From: Methylibium sp.
Lineage (GTDB): Bacteria; Pseudomonadota; Gammaproteobacteria; Burkholderiales; Burkholderiaceae_C
DNA: 64,000 nt
Direction of reading: 5' to 3'
Assembly (NCBI GenBank): GCA_013824165.1
Contig: PNNH01000058.1
Coordinates: 1 to 64,000 of the forward strand
Shown: positions 10,247-17,896 of the stretch, piece after piece
Numbering within the stretch: the first letter of the stretch is position 1
Layout of the letters: the number at the start of each line of letters is the position of its first letter
Notes under the pieces: model-generated
What the model saw: only the letters and a program-made list of their open reading frames with translations
Told to the model about the DNA's origin: nothing
Databases searched by the model: none
Translations under genes and position numbers: made by a program

Positions 10247-10735
10247 ATGGCAAGAGCTGCAACCCTTTTGATGGCCGCCCTGCTGCTGTCCGGCTGCGGC
10301 AGCAGCGGCACCAGCGGTATCGAGCTGCAGAACCGCAAGCCGGCCGAGCAGCTGGCGCGCGAGCGGCAAGAGGCCTTGTCGCCCGGTTCGGTCTACAGCG
10401 GCTGGCGCGTATTCCAGAACAAGTGCGCGTCCTGCCATGGCCCAGCGGCCACAGGAACGGCCATGGCGCCGAACTTGCTGCCGCGCGTGCGCGAAATGGG
10501 CAGTCGGCGTTTTGTCGGCCTGGTGCTGACGCGTTATGACTGGGCCCTGCCGCCCGGCGGCACCAAGGGCAGCGAGGCGCAGATCGACGCCGCGCTGCAG
10601 CGTCAGCCCGGCATGGCAGTGAGCATGCCGGCCTGGCAGGGTGAACCCAGCGTCAGCGCGCACATCGTGGATCTGTATGCCTATCTGACGGCGCGGGCCG
10701 ATGGCTCGCAGGGGACGGGGGCGCCGGCGCGCTGA
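10247..10735 (+). CDS. Lipoprotein c-type cytochrome (class I, single haem)
   Basis: 162 residues from the ATG that has GGAGG 8 nt upstream; a GTG 9 nt earlier is the alternative start. The N-terminus ends in the lipobox LLLSGC, so the protein should be anchored to a membrane on the periplasmic side. The haem-binding motif CASCH lies about 55 residues in. The likely distal Met is in the MAVSMPAW segment near residue 128. No oxidase or dehydrogenase partner is adjacent, so the electron partners are unknown. Confidence 0.85.
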   Translation: MARAATLLMAALLLSGCGSSGTSGIELQNRKPAEQLARERQEALSPGSVYSGWRVFQNKCASCHGPAATGTAMAPNLLPRVREMGSRRFVGLVLTRYDWALPPGGTKGSEAQIDAALQRQPGMAVSMPAWQGEPSVSAHIVDLYAYLTARADGSQGTGAPAR

Positions 10736-10750
10736 AGCGCTGCGGCGCTT
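10735..10750 (+). terminator. Short hairpin after the cytochrome gene
   Basis: A 6-bp stem AAGCGC / GCGCTT with a TGCG loop starts at the last base of the stop codon. There is no T-run, so function as a terminator is uncertain. Confidence 0.4.
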
Positions 10751-10877
10751 GAGGCTTCCGCCATGTGGCGCGGGGAGTTAAGCGTCGGCTCAGCGGGCAA
10801 TGCCCCGCGATCAGCCGGGGTCAGGTCTTGATGAAGCACTCAATGCGACGGTGTTGACTCGGCGGGAAATCCCTGTG

Positions 10878-10884
10878 GTTAGGC
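10878..10884 (-). other. Integron-like core site (GCCTAAC on minus) at the end of the HAD gene
   Basis: On the minus strand the HAD gene ends in GCCTAAC, which fits the inverse core consensus RYYYAAC and contains the TAA stop. That is where an attC site normally begins in a gene cassette. About 100 nt further there is a hairpin (CGGCT...AGCCG, within 10785-10820) and a GCTTAAC. A clear closing GTTRRRY was not found, so the site may be decayed. Confidence 0.4.
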
Positions 10885-11526
10885 CGCACTGCTGGCATGC
10901 CTAATGGATTGACCGTCTGCGAGATGGTTGACGTGGAACGTTTTCATGCCCAGCGCCTTCGCAGGGGCGAGGTCGGCTTCAATGTTGTCGCCGATCATCA
11001 AGACTTCTCTCGGGTCGATCCCAAGCAAGCGGAGCGCATGCAAGAAGATTCGAGGATCGGGCTTTCGAGCCCCGCAGTCATCTGGCGTGACAACGGCTAG
11101 AAACCGATGGGCTAGGTCGAGCTTTGCCACCTTTCGAAGTGCTTGTGGCTTATGTCCGTTGGTGACGATGATCCTGGGTAGATGTGCAGTGGATTCGAGG
11201 AACTCAAGGGCGCCCGGAAGCAGCTCCCAGGCTTCTTCATAGTGAGCTAGATAGTCAGCGAACAGTGCATCGGCTGCCTCGTCTGAGAGTTCTTGGCGGA
11301 ACACGCGACGAAGGCGGGTGCGACGTTGTTCCTCCAGCGTGACTTGACCATTGGCCATGGCTTTCCACAACTCCCGACCCACAGAGTCCCAGAGTTGGAT
11401 CAGCTTGTTGTCTTCGATCTCGGGTGCAAGTCCTCGCTGGATCCGAAGCTGAAGTACGGCAGTCGCCATGGCGCCGCGGTCATCCAGCAGCGTGTCGTCA
11501 AGGTCGAGGAGGAGGGCGCGAGGCAT
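10879..11526 (-). CDS. HAD-superfamily hydrolase (subfamily IA, YjjG/phosphoglycolate phosphatase-like)
   Basis: 215 residues. All four HAD motifs are present: DLDDT (nucleophile Asp8, acid Asp10), IIVTNG (motif II), the Lys in ARKPDPRIF (motif III) and MIGDNIEADLAPA (motif IV). An alpha-helical C1 cap lies between motifs I and II. Substrates of such enzymes are small phosphate esters or nucleotides; specificity cannot be read from the sequence. The gene has visibly lower G+C than its surroundings and starts only 10 nt after a GTTAGGC core site, the layout of an integron gene cassette. It was probably acquired. Confidence 0.85.
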   Translation of the reverse strand: MPRALLLDLDDTLLDDRGAMATAVLQLRIQRGLAPEIEDNKLIQLWDSVGRELWKAMANGQVTLEEQRRTRLRRVFRQELSDEAADALFADYLAHYEEAWELLPGALEFLESTAHLPRIIVTNGHKPQALRKVAKLDLAHRFLAVVTPDDCGARKPDPRIFLHALRLLGIDPREVLMIGDNIEADLAPAKALGMKTFHVNHLADGQSIRHASSAA

Positions 11527-11536
11527 CGAATGAGCG

Positions 11537-11580
11537 GCCTAACGTTCGCGCTCAGCGTGCGGAGTAGCTGTCCGCTGCAG
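11537..11580 (-). other. attC-like site between two cassette-like genes
   Basis: On the + strand this reads GCCTAAC (11537-11543), then CTCAGCG (11551-11557), a short spacer, and CCGCTGCAG (11572-11580). The inner arms pair with one unpaired base, as L''/L' arms of attC sites do. Seen from the minus strand it closes with the core site GTTAGGC, 10 nt before the HAD start codon. The outer R'' arm on the far side (GCCCTGTTG region) matches poorly. Assignment rests on motif resemblance only. Confidence 0.45.
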
Positions 11581-11602
11581 CAACAGGGCGGGCGACACCT
11601 GC

Positions 11603-12052
11603 CTATACATACGAGTGGTCCAATTCAACGGTTTCCGCAGCCCTATCCGCCAGTGCGATACAGGGAGCTGAAGCCAAGGCGAACTCCTTGACGGCGAGAA
11701 CTTCACGGGGACCGCCGCACCACCGATTGCCGTCGCCAAAAGCTACCAACTCAGCGCTTGGATCGAAGCGGAAAGTAAGACTTAGCTGGCTGATTGCACC
11801 GTCGTCTTGAAGACTTTCCTCGATGAACTGTCGCGTGATGTTCAGGCCGAAATGACGGCCTGTACCCCAGTCGTATGTTCCCCACTGGAACAGCAGCATG
11901 TCGCCACTTTCGCCCCCACAGCCCTCGGGCTTCACCGCTTCGTAAAAGGCGAACATCAACTCCACGCCTTGACGCGGCGTGCAACGCGAAACCGACAAGT
12001 TCTTAGATGCCGCGAACAACGCGAACGCGGTAGGAGAGTCAGCAGGCTTCAT
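11603..12052 (-). CDS. Conserved-looking hypothetical protein, cassette-like
   Basis: 149 residues from the ATG giving MKPADSPTAF; the frame stays open further upstream, but that part crosses a core-site-like sequence and a palindrome. Trp/Gly-rich blocks (LLFQWGTYDWGTG, FGDGNRWCGGPRE) alternate with strands, suggesting a compact soluble domain without signal peptide. It resembles, from memory, small hypothetical proteins found in integron cassettes, but I cannot name a family. It has lower G+C than the genes around it and the same strand as the HAD hydrolase. Confidence 0.65.
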   Translation of the reverse strand: MKPADSPTAFALFAASKNLSVSRCTPRQGVELMFAFYEAVKPEGCGGESGDMLLFQWGTYDWGTGRHFGLNITRQFIEESLQDDGAISQLSLTFRFDPSAELVAFGDGNRWCGGPREVLAVKEFALASAPCIALADRAAETVELDHSYV

Positions 12053-12688
12053 GTTTGACACCGCTTCGATGTGATGCCCAACTTGCTGTAGCCGGATCGT
12101 TAACGATCCGGAAAGCATCCTGCGCATGCTCAAACGCCCCAGCAAAGCAGCCAGGGGATCGCCGACTCGCCGGACGGCAGTGAACATGCCCGACACGGCG
12201 GATGCGCCTGCGAAGGGCCTCCGAGAGTTGCCTCACGATGCACGACCACCTTTCGACTGGACCGTCTCGTGTAGCGGAGTGTCTTGGTCTTTGCAATTCG
12301 AGCCTAGTCCTCAGGATATGCGCCAGTGGCGTGTCTAGCGGAATGGTGAACCCTGGATGTATGCTTGTTTGGAGCGAGTATGGCGCGCCATGCAGAAGGA
12401 AATGCTCCCCGTGTTGGGTCGCAGGCACTGGCGCTAACCCTAGATTGGCTGCGCGCCGTTCAGGGCCGGGCAGGATCGCCCGCGAGCGGTCGCTTGCATC
12501 GGTTCACTTCTGGCCGCGTCCGGACCTACAGGAGATAAGCATGAGCCGTCATGCGGCACCAAGCTCGCTCCCCTTCTTGCCGAACCGCTGGCGCAAACTC
12601 GCCGAAATCGGCACCAGCGGTGAAAGCGGCACGCACGCGCCGCCGCCTCGCTCGCGCCGGCCTCAGCAAGCCCGCACGCGCCAGCCGC
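12053..12688. other. 636-nt stretch without a confident gene
   Basis: It holds a GTTGGGC core-like site on the minus strand (12082-12076), 23 nt before the start of the hypothetical gene, and a perfect 20-nt palindrome at 12092-12111. Several short frames are open on both strands, but none has a recognisable domain or a good ribosome-binding site. The last ~150 nt contain a small + strand frame (from about 12541, MSRHAAPSS...) that I cannot support. It may be debris of former cassettes. Confidence 0.6.
12092..12111. repeat. Perfect 20-nt palindrome
   Basis: CCGGATCGTTAACGATCCGG reads the same on both strands. It could fold as a hairpin or serve as a dimeric protein-binding site. It lies just outside the cassette-like core site upstream of the hypothetical gene. 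Confidence 0.8.
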
Positions 12689-13936
12689 TTACTTGAAGAA
12701 CCAGTAGCCCACCAGGATGGCGCCGATCACGCCCACCACGTCGGCGATCAGGCCGCAGGTCAGCGCGTAGCGGGTCTTGGCGATTTTCACGCTGCCGAAG
12801 TACACGGCCAGCACGTAGAAGGTGGTTTCGGTGGAGCCCTGGATGATGGCGGCCAGCTTGCCTTCGAAGCTGTCCACGCCGTAGGTCTTCATCACATCCA
12901 CCATCAGGCCGCGCGCGCCGCTGCCCGAGAGGGTCTTCATCAGGCCCACCGGCAGGGCTGGGACGAAGTCGGTAGGCAGTCCCATGGCGGCCACGCACCA
13001 GGCGATGCCGCCCACCACATAGTCCATGCAGCCGGTGGTGCGGAACACCGAGATCGCCACCAGGATGGCCACCAGGTAGGGAATGATGGAGATGGCGACG
13101 CCGAAGCCTTCCTTGGCGCCGTCGACGAAGGCCTCATAGACATTGATGCGCCGCCAGGCCCCCACCGCGACGAACATCACGATGATGGACAGGATCACCA
13201 CACTGCCCAGCACGCCGACGTACTTGGCCATCACATCCGGCGGGTAGTTGCTCAGCCACAGGAACAGGCCCGCCATGATGGCGATGAAGCCGCCGAAGAA
13301 TGTCAGCACCGGCGCCGTCAGCAGATTGATGCGCTGGACCGTCGCCACCGCCACCAGGCCGGCGACAAAGGAGATGAAGGTGCCGATCAGCGTGGGCAGA
13401 AAGATGTCCGCCGCGTTGAAGCCGACCAGGCCCTGGCTGATACCGATGGTCTGGCGGATCGCAATCACCGAGGTCGGGATCAACGTGATGCCCGCGGTGT
13501 TCAGCACCAGGAACATGATCATCGCGTTGCTGGCGGTGTCCTTCTGCGGATTGAGCTCCTGCAGCTCCTTCATCGCCTTCAGGCCCAGCGGCGTGGCCGC
13601 GTTGTCCAGGCCCAGCATATTGGCGGAGAAGTTCATCACCATCGAGCCATTGGCCGGGTGGCCCTTGGGCACCTCAGGGAAGATGCGCGCGAAGAAGGGC
13701 GCCATGCCGCGCGCGAAGAGCTGGATCACGCCGGCCTGCTCGCCGATCTTCATGATGCCCAGCCACAGGCTCATCACCCCAACCAGACCGAGCGAGATGT
13801 CGAAGCCGGTCTTGGCGGTGTCGAAGATGCCGGTCAGCACCTGCGGAAAGATGGCCAGGTCGCCGCCGATCAGGCGCAGCAGCGCCACGCCGAAGCCGAT
13901 CAGGAAGAAGGCGATCCAGATGTAGTTGAGAACCAT
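12689..13936 (-). CDS. SpmA/SpmB-type nucleoside-recognition (Gate) membrane protein
   Basis: 415 residues from the ATG with AAGGA upstream. It is a fusion of two halves that in Bacillus are separate spore-maturation proteins: the N-terminal half has the SpmA-like FSANMLGLDNAATPLGLKAM, the C-terminal half the SpmB-like LIQGSTETTFYVLAVYFG equivalent (AAIIQGSTETTFYVLAVYFG). About ten to twelve hydrophobic helices are visible. Such proteins are widespread in non-sporulating proteobacteria, where their transport substrate is not established. The gene is monocistronic and divergent from the diguanylate cyclase genes; the 249-nt gap between them shows no further feature. Confidence 0.85.
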   Translation of the reverse strand: MVLNYIWIAFFLIGFGVALLRLIGGDLAIFPQVLTGIFDTAKTGFDISLGLVGVMSLWLGIMKIGEQAGVIQLFARGMAPFFARIFPEVPKGHPANGSMVMNFSANMLGLDNAATPLGLKAMKELQELNPQKDTASNAMIMFLVLNTAGITLIPTSVIAIRQTIGISQGLVGFNAADIFLPTLIGTFISFVAGLVAVATVQRINLLTAPVLTFFGGFIAIMAGLFLWLSNYPPDVMAKYVGVLGSVVILSIIVMFVAVGAWRRINVYEAFVDGAKEGFGVAISIIPYLVAILVAISVFRTTGCMDYVVGGIAWCVAAMGLPTDFVPALPVGLMKTLSGSGARGLMVDVMKTYGVDSFEGKLAAIIQGSTETTFYVLAVYFGSVKIAKTRYALTCGLIADVVGVIGAILVGYWFFK

Positions 13937-14185
13937 GGGGGTGCAATCCTTGCAGGGGCCTCCATTATTCCGGTCGCCACCGCCGCGCCGGCCCGGTGCC
14001 GACCCTCGGCCGGCATCACGGCTGGCAGCCGAGCCATAACCGGACGTGATGGTTGCGTTGGCCTTGTCTGCCTGGCCGGGTGCCTTGCGGCCTCCCAGAT
14101 GATGGGACAGAACATTCCCGTACAAAGCCTCCCCGCCGCCTGCGCCTGCTGGCAAACTGCAAACCTTGCTGCGCTGTATTGACGA

Positions 14186-15319
14186 ATGCCCTCTCTCGAC
14201 CCGCTGACGCTATGGATGGCTGCTGCTGTCCTGCACGGCTTTTCAGCCATGGTCTGGGCCCTCCTCGGCGGTTTCTACCGCATCGCACCGCGCGCCAGCC
14301 TGTGGCTGTGCACCGGCGAGTTCCTGCTGATCCCGACCTTGCATTGCCGGTCTTGCGACAGTTTCTGGCCTGGCAGCCTGGGCCTGTGGCTACCCGGCCT
14401 GCTGCATCTGGCCGGATTGCTGGCGCTGGCGCTGGGCGTTGCACAGCTGCTGCGCCTGCGCCCGCCCAGGCTGGCCGGCTGGGCGGTTGCGGCGCTGGGC
14501 GTGATCGCCGTGCTGGCCATCGGGGGTGGCGCGCTGGGTCTGCTGGGGGCTGCGGCAGCGCTGGTGGCGCTGGCCACGGCCTCTCTGCTGTGGCGCCACA
14601 GCGGCGGCGAGCGGATGCCTGCGGGCGCACGTCTGGCGCTGGTGCTGCCCTTCGTGCTGGTGGCCGCCGAGGCGCTGGCAGGCGTTTGGTCGCCCTGGGC
14701 CGCTGAGACCCACTCGCCGATGCTGGCGCTGCTCATGATCGGCGTTCATCTGTGGCTGACGCTGAGCCTGATGATCCTGGCGGTGCGTCGGCTGTGGCTG
14801 CGCATCCTGCACCTGAGCCAGCATGATGCCTTGACGGGGGCGCTGAATCGCCGCGCGCTCGAAGAGCGGCTCAGCCAGCTGCAGGCGCGGCAGCGCCGCG
14901 GTGAAGGCTTCGCCTGGATTGCGCTGGACATCGACCACTTCAAGCGCATCAATGACCAGCTCGGCCATGCCGCCGGTGATGCCGCGCTGCAGCATGTCGC
15001 GTCGCTGCTGATGCGCCAACTGCGCGCCGGTGATGCGGTGGCGCGGCTGGGCGGCGAGGAGTTCGGCCTGCTGCTGCCCAACACCAGCCTGGCCGCGGCC
15101 GTGGCGCTGGCGGAGCGGCTGCGGCTGGCACTGGTGCAGCAACCGCTGAGCTGGAAAGGCCAGCTCTGGCCGATGAGCGCCAGCTTCGGAGTGACGGCGA
15201 CCCGCGGCCGCGATGCCTTCGATCTGCAGAACCTGCTCCATCACGCGGACTGCCTGCTCTACCAGGCCAAAGAGGCCGGGCGCAACAGCGTGCGCTCCGA
15301 CAGCAGCGAGCCGGCATGA
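14186..15319 (+). CDS. Membrane-bound diguanylate cyclase (GGDEF), first of a tandem pair
   Basis: 377 residues. The first ~200 residues form several TM helices with no recognised ligand domain. A GGDEF domain follows (HDALTGALNRRALEERL at about 212). The active site is RLGGEEF (about residues 286-292), so synthesis of cyclic di-GMP from two GTP is expected. The RAGD tetrad five residues upstream is the RxxD inhibitory site, so product feedback is likely. Its last codons overlap the start of a second, similar cyclase by 4 nt, which implies coupled translation and a gene duplication. Confidence 0.9.
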   Translation: MPSLDPLTLWMAAAVLHGFSAMVWALLGGFYRIAPRASLWLCTGEFLLIPTLHCRSCDSFWPGSLGLWLPGLLHLAGLLALALGVAQLLRLRPPRLAGWAVAALGVIAVLAIGGGALGLLGAAAALVALATASLLWRHSGGERMPAGARLALVLPFVLVAAEALAGVWSPWAAETHSPMLALLMIGVHLWLTLSLMILAVRRLWLRILHLSQHDALTGALNRRALEERLSQLQARQRRGEGFAWIALDIDHFKRINDQLGHAAGDAALQHVASLLMRQLRAGDAVARLGGEEFGLLLPNTSLAAAVALAERLRLALVQQPLSWKGQLWPMSASFGVTATRGRDAFDLQNLLHHADCLLYQAKEAGRNSVRSDSSEPA

Positions 15320-16470
15320 ACATTGGCAGCCACACACCGACCCAGCTGGTGCTGATCGCCGGCTTGAGCCTGTTCGCCAGCCTGGTCTGGACCCTGCTGG
15401 CGAAATCACGCCGCTTGGCCCCGGGCGCTGCCTGGGCGATGACGGCCACCAATCTGCTGCTGCTGGTCGGCGTGAGCCTGTATGTCGTGCGCGGCCAGCC
15501 GGGCTGGGCCGACGTGCTCACCTACCAGACCTCCTCGCTGTTCCTGCTGAGTTGCTTTGGCTTGCTGTGGGCGGCGGGGCCGCTGATCACTAACGACGCC
15601 CCCGTCTGGCGCAAGCCCTTGTGGCTGTTGGTGCTCACCATGGTGATGCTGGTGCTGATTCCCACCAGCAGTCCGTACTGGCCGGCGATGAGTTCGGGCG
15701 GCATGATGGCCTTGAACGCAGGAGTCGCCATCGCGGCCTATCCACGCCTGCGGCGAGTGCTGAGCTGGCAGCTCTCTGCGCTGCTGGTCTCGCCCTATGC
15801 GCTGCTGGCGCTGATGTTCCTCATCCGCACGCTGGCGGCCCTGCTGCTGCCCATCGAGCAACTCAGCCTGCTGCATCAGAGCCAGGCCAACACGCTGTGG
15901 CTGTGGGTCGGCTTTCTGATGGCGCTGCTGATCAACACCCAGGTGGCCTTCCTGCTGGTGCTGCGCCTGGTGCTGATGCTGCAGCGCCTGACCCGCATCG
16001 ATCCGCTGACCGGCGCGCTGAACCGGCGTGCCTTCGACGCCGCGCTGCTCAACGCCCATGCTGCTGCGGGACGCGGAATCGGCTACAGCCTGGCGCTGAT
16101 CGATATGGACCACTTCAAGCAGCTCAACGACCAGCTCGGCCATGCCGCCGGCGACGCGGCGCTGCGCCATCTGGTGGACGGGCTGCGCCCCTTGCTTCGT
16201 GATGTCGATGCGGTAGGCCGGCTCGGCGGCGAGGAGTTCTGCCTGCTGCTGCGCGATGCCGATATCGGCGGCGCAGCGCTGGTGGCCGAGCGCATCCGGC
16301 AACAGCTGCAGCAGACGCATTGGCAATGGCAGGGCCGCGAATGGCCGCTGCGGGCCAGCTTCGGCGTGGCCCAGCGCCAGGACGGCGACACCGGCCCCGA
16401 TGCGGTGCTGGCGCGCGCCGATGCCGCGCTCTACGAAGCCAAGCGTATGGGCCGCGACCTGGTTCGTTAG
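15316..16470 (+). CDS. Membrane-bound diguanylate cyclase (GGDEF), second of a tandem pair
   Basis: 384 residues with the same architecture as the preceding gene: an N-terminal bundle of TM helices (roughly six to seven, residues 10-215) and a C-terminal GGDEF domain (IDPLTGALNRRAFDAAL). The catalytic motif is RLGGEEF and an RDVD inhibitory site stands five residues before it. Both cyclases keep all catalytic residues, so neither looks degenerate. The membrane parts have diverged more than the cyclase domains, which suggests different input signals. The gene is convergent with the lipoprotein gene downstream (24 nt apart). Confidence 0.9.
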   Translation: MNIGSHTPTQLVLIAGLSLFASLVWTLLAKSRRLAPGAAWAMTATNLLLLVGVSLYVVRGQPGWADVLTYQTSSLFLLSCFGLLWAAGPLITNDAPVWRKPLWLLVLTMVMLVLIPTSSPYWPAMSSGGMMALNAGVAIAAYPRLRRVLSWQLSALLVSPYALLALMFLIRTLAALLLPIEQLSLLHQSQANTLWLWVGFLMALLINTQVAFLLVLRLVLMLQRLTRIDPLTGALNRRAFDAALLNAHAAAGRGIGYSLALIDMDHFKQLNDQLGHAAGDAALRHLVDGLRPLLRDVDAVGRLGGEEFCLLLRDADIGGAALVAERIRQQLQQTHWQWQGREWPLRASFGVAQRQDGDTGPDAVLARADAALYEAKRMGRDLVR

Positions 16471-16494
16471 GCGCCGCCTGCCGGCGGCCAGCCC

Positions 16495-17070
16495 TCAGGG
16501 CAGTCGCAGCTCGGCGAAGTCGCGCAGCAGCAGGTTCAGGCTCTGTCGCAGCGCGCCCTCGTTGGCCAGGCGCAGGCGCTCGGGCGGGAACAGCAGGGCC
16601 TCAGTCAGTTCCGCGGTGTGGGCGGTGCGGATGCTGCGCTGGTAGAGCACGGCGCCACTGGCTTTGTCCTTGAGCGTGTAGTCGACGGTGGCCAGCACGC
16701 GGTTGTCGCTGACCAGCGCCTGCGGCTGCCATTTCAGATCCGGCTGCTGCAAGGCGCTCAGTTTGGCGCTGAGCTGGTAGCGGGCGCCCGCAGGCAGCGG
16801 CGCCAGCACGCCGACCGAGCGCAGCGCCTCTTCCAGGGCCTGATCCAGCGCCTTGGCGCTGACCTGCGAGCCCCAGTAGCGCCAGGTCTCGGCGCCGCCG
16901 CCGATCTCGCCCAGCGCGATCTGGCCGCGCAGAGCCTCGGGCATGAAGCCGCGCAGCTGCAGCGCATCGCCCGGTGCCAGGCGCATGTTCAGCGGATCGG
17001 CGGGCGTGCCGCAGCCGCCCGCAAGGGCTGCGGCCATCAGCGCCGCCACCAGGCCATGCCATCGCTTCAT
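16495..17070 (-). CDS. Predicted lipoprotein of unknown function
   Basis: 191 residues. A signal sequence ends in the lipobox LAGGC (Cys20). The mature part is a mixed alpha/beta domain without a motif I recognise; the SALQQPDLKWQPQALVSDN...VDYTL segment resembles the sandwich of ABC-type auxiliary or LptE-like lipoproteins, but this is weak. It is the last gene of a likely three-gene minus-strand unit (yhdP, amidase, this gene), 10 nt behind the amidase. The company of YhdP hints at an envelope role. Confidence 0.7.
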   Translation of the reverse strand: MKRWHGLVAALMAAALAGGCGTPADPLNMRLAPGDALQLRGFMPEALRGQIALGEIGGGAETWRYWGSQVSAKALDQALEEALRSVGVLAPLPAGARYQLSAKLSALQQPDLKWQPQALVSDNRVLATVDYTLKDKASGAVLYQRSIRTAHTAELTEALLFPPERLRLANEGALRQSLNLLLRDFAELRLP

Positions 17071-17080
17071 TCCATGCTCC

Positions 17081-17890
17081 TCAGAGTCGGCGGTGCGAGA
17101 GTGCCGGCAACTGCGTTCGCAGCTGTGCCAGCCGCGCCAGATCCAGCTCGGCCAGCGCCAGGCCTTCGCCTTCCGGCAGGCAGTCCAGCACCACGCCCCA
17201 GGGGTCGACGATCATCGAGTGGCCCCAGGTCCGGCGCCCATTCTGATGCCGTCCGCCCTGCGCCGGTGCGATGACAAAGGCGAGGTTTTCGACCGCTCGT
17301 GCGCGCAGCAACAGCTCCCAATGCGCCTCGCCGGTGGTGTGGGTGAAGGCGGCCGGCACGCTGATCAGGTCCAGCGGCGCGGTCTCGCCCATCGCCCGGT
17401 AGAGCTCGGGGAAGCGCAGGTCGTAGCAGACTGACAGGCCCACGCGCAGCGCGCCCGCCTGCAGCGCCACCGGCTGCTCGCCTGCTTCCAGCACCCGGCC
17501 TTCGTCATAGCGCTCGCGGCCGTTGTCGTAGCGGAACAGGTGCATCTTGTCGTAGCGCGCCGCCTGCGCACCGTCCGGCGCAAACACCAGGCAGCTGTTG
17601 CGCACCCGCTGCGGATCGGGCGTGCGCAGCGGCAGCGTGCCGCCGATCACCCACAAGCCGAGCTCGCGCGCCGCATCGGCCAGCGCCTGCTGGATCGGGC
17701 CTTGGCCCGGCGCCTCGGCCACAGCGAGCTTGTCGCTGTCGTTCAGGCCCATCAGGCAGAAGTATTCGGGCAGTGCCACCAGCTGCGCGCCGCGCGCTGC
17801 CGCCTCGGCCATCCAGCGGCGGGCGCTGGCCAGATTGGCCGCCACATCGGGGCCGGAGACCATCTGGATCGCGGCAATCTTCATCGTCAA
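17081..17890 (-). CDS. Carbon-nitrogen hydrolase, nitrilase superfamily (Nit/omega-amidase-like)
   Basis: 269 residues, typical length. The catalytic triad is directly visible: Glu42 in LPEYFCLMG, Lys115 in YDKMHLFRYD and Cys155 in SVCYDLRFPELYR. This fits the Nit1/Nit2 branch, whose members act on deaminated glutathione or alpha-ketoglutaramate (metabolite repair). Which of these it uses cannot be decided here. No signal peptide, so it is cytoplasmic. It starts 6 nt after yhdP, an arrangement that recurs in betaproteobacteria as far as I recall. Confidence 0.88.
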   Translation of the reverse strand: MTMKIAAIQMVSGPDVAANLASARRWMAEAAARGAQLVALPEYFCLMGLNDSDKLAVAEAPGQGPIQQALADAARELGLWVIGGTLPLRTPDPQRVRNSCLVFAPDGAQAARYDKMHLFRYDNGRERYDEGRVLEAGEQPVALQAGALRVGLSVCYDLRFPELYRAMGETAPLDLISVPAAFTHTTGEAHWELLLRARAVENLAFVIAPAQGGRHQNGRRTWGHSMIVDPWGVVLDCLPEGEGLALAELDLARLAQLRTQLPALSHRRL

Positions 17891-17896
17891 GCCTCC

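Noticed and set aside
12551-14182. A ~540-codon plus-strand frame opposite the SpmA/SpmB gene
   Set aside because: Strong His/Gln/Asp bias is typical of antisense to membrane-protein codons; no ribosome-binding site or motif.
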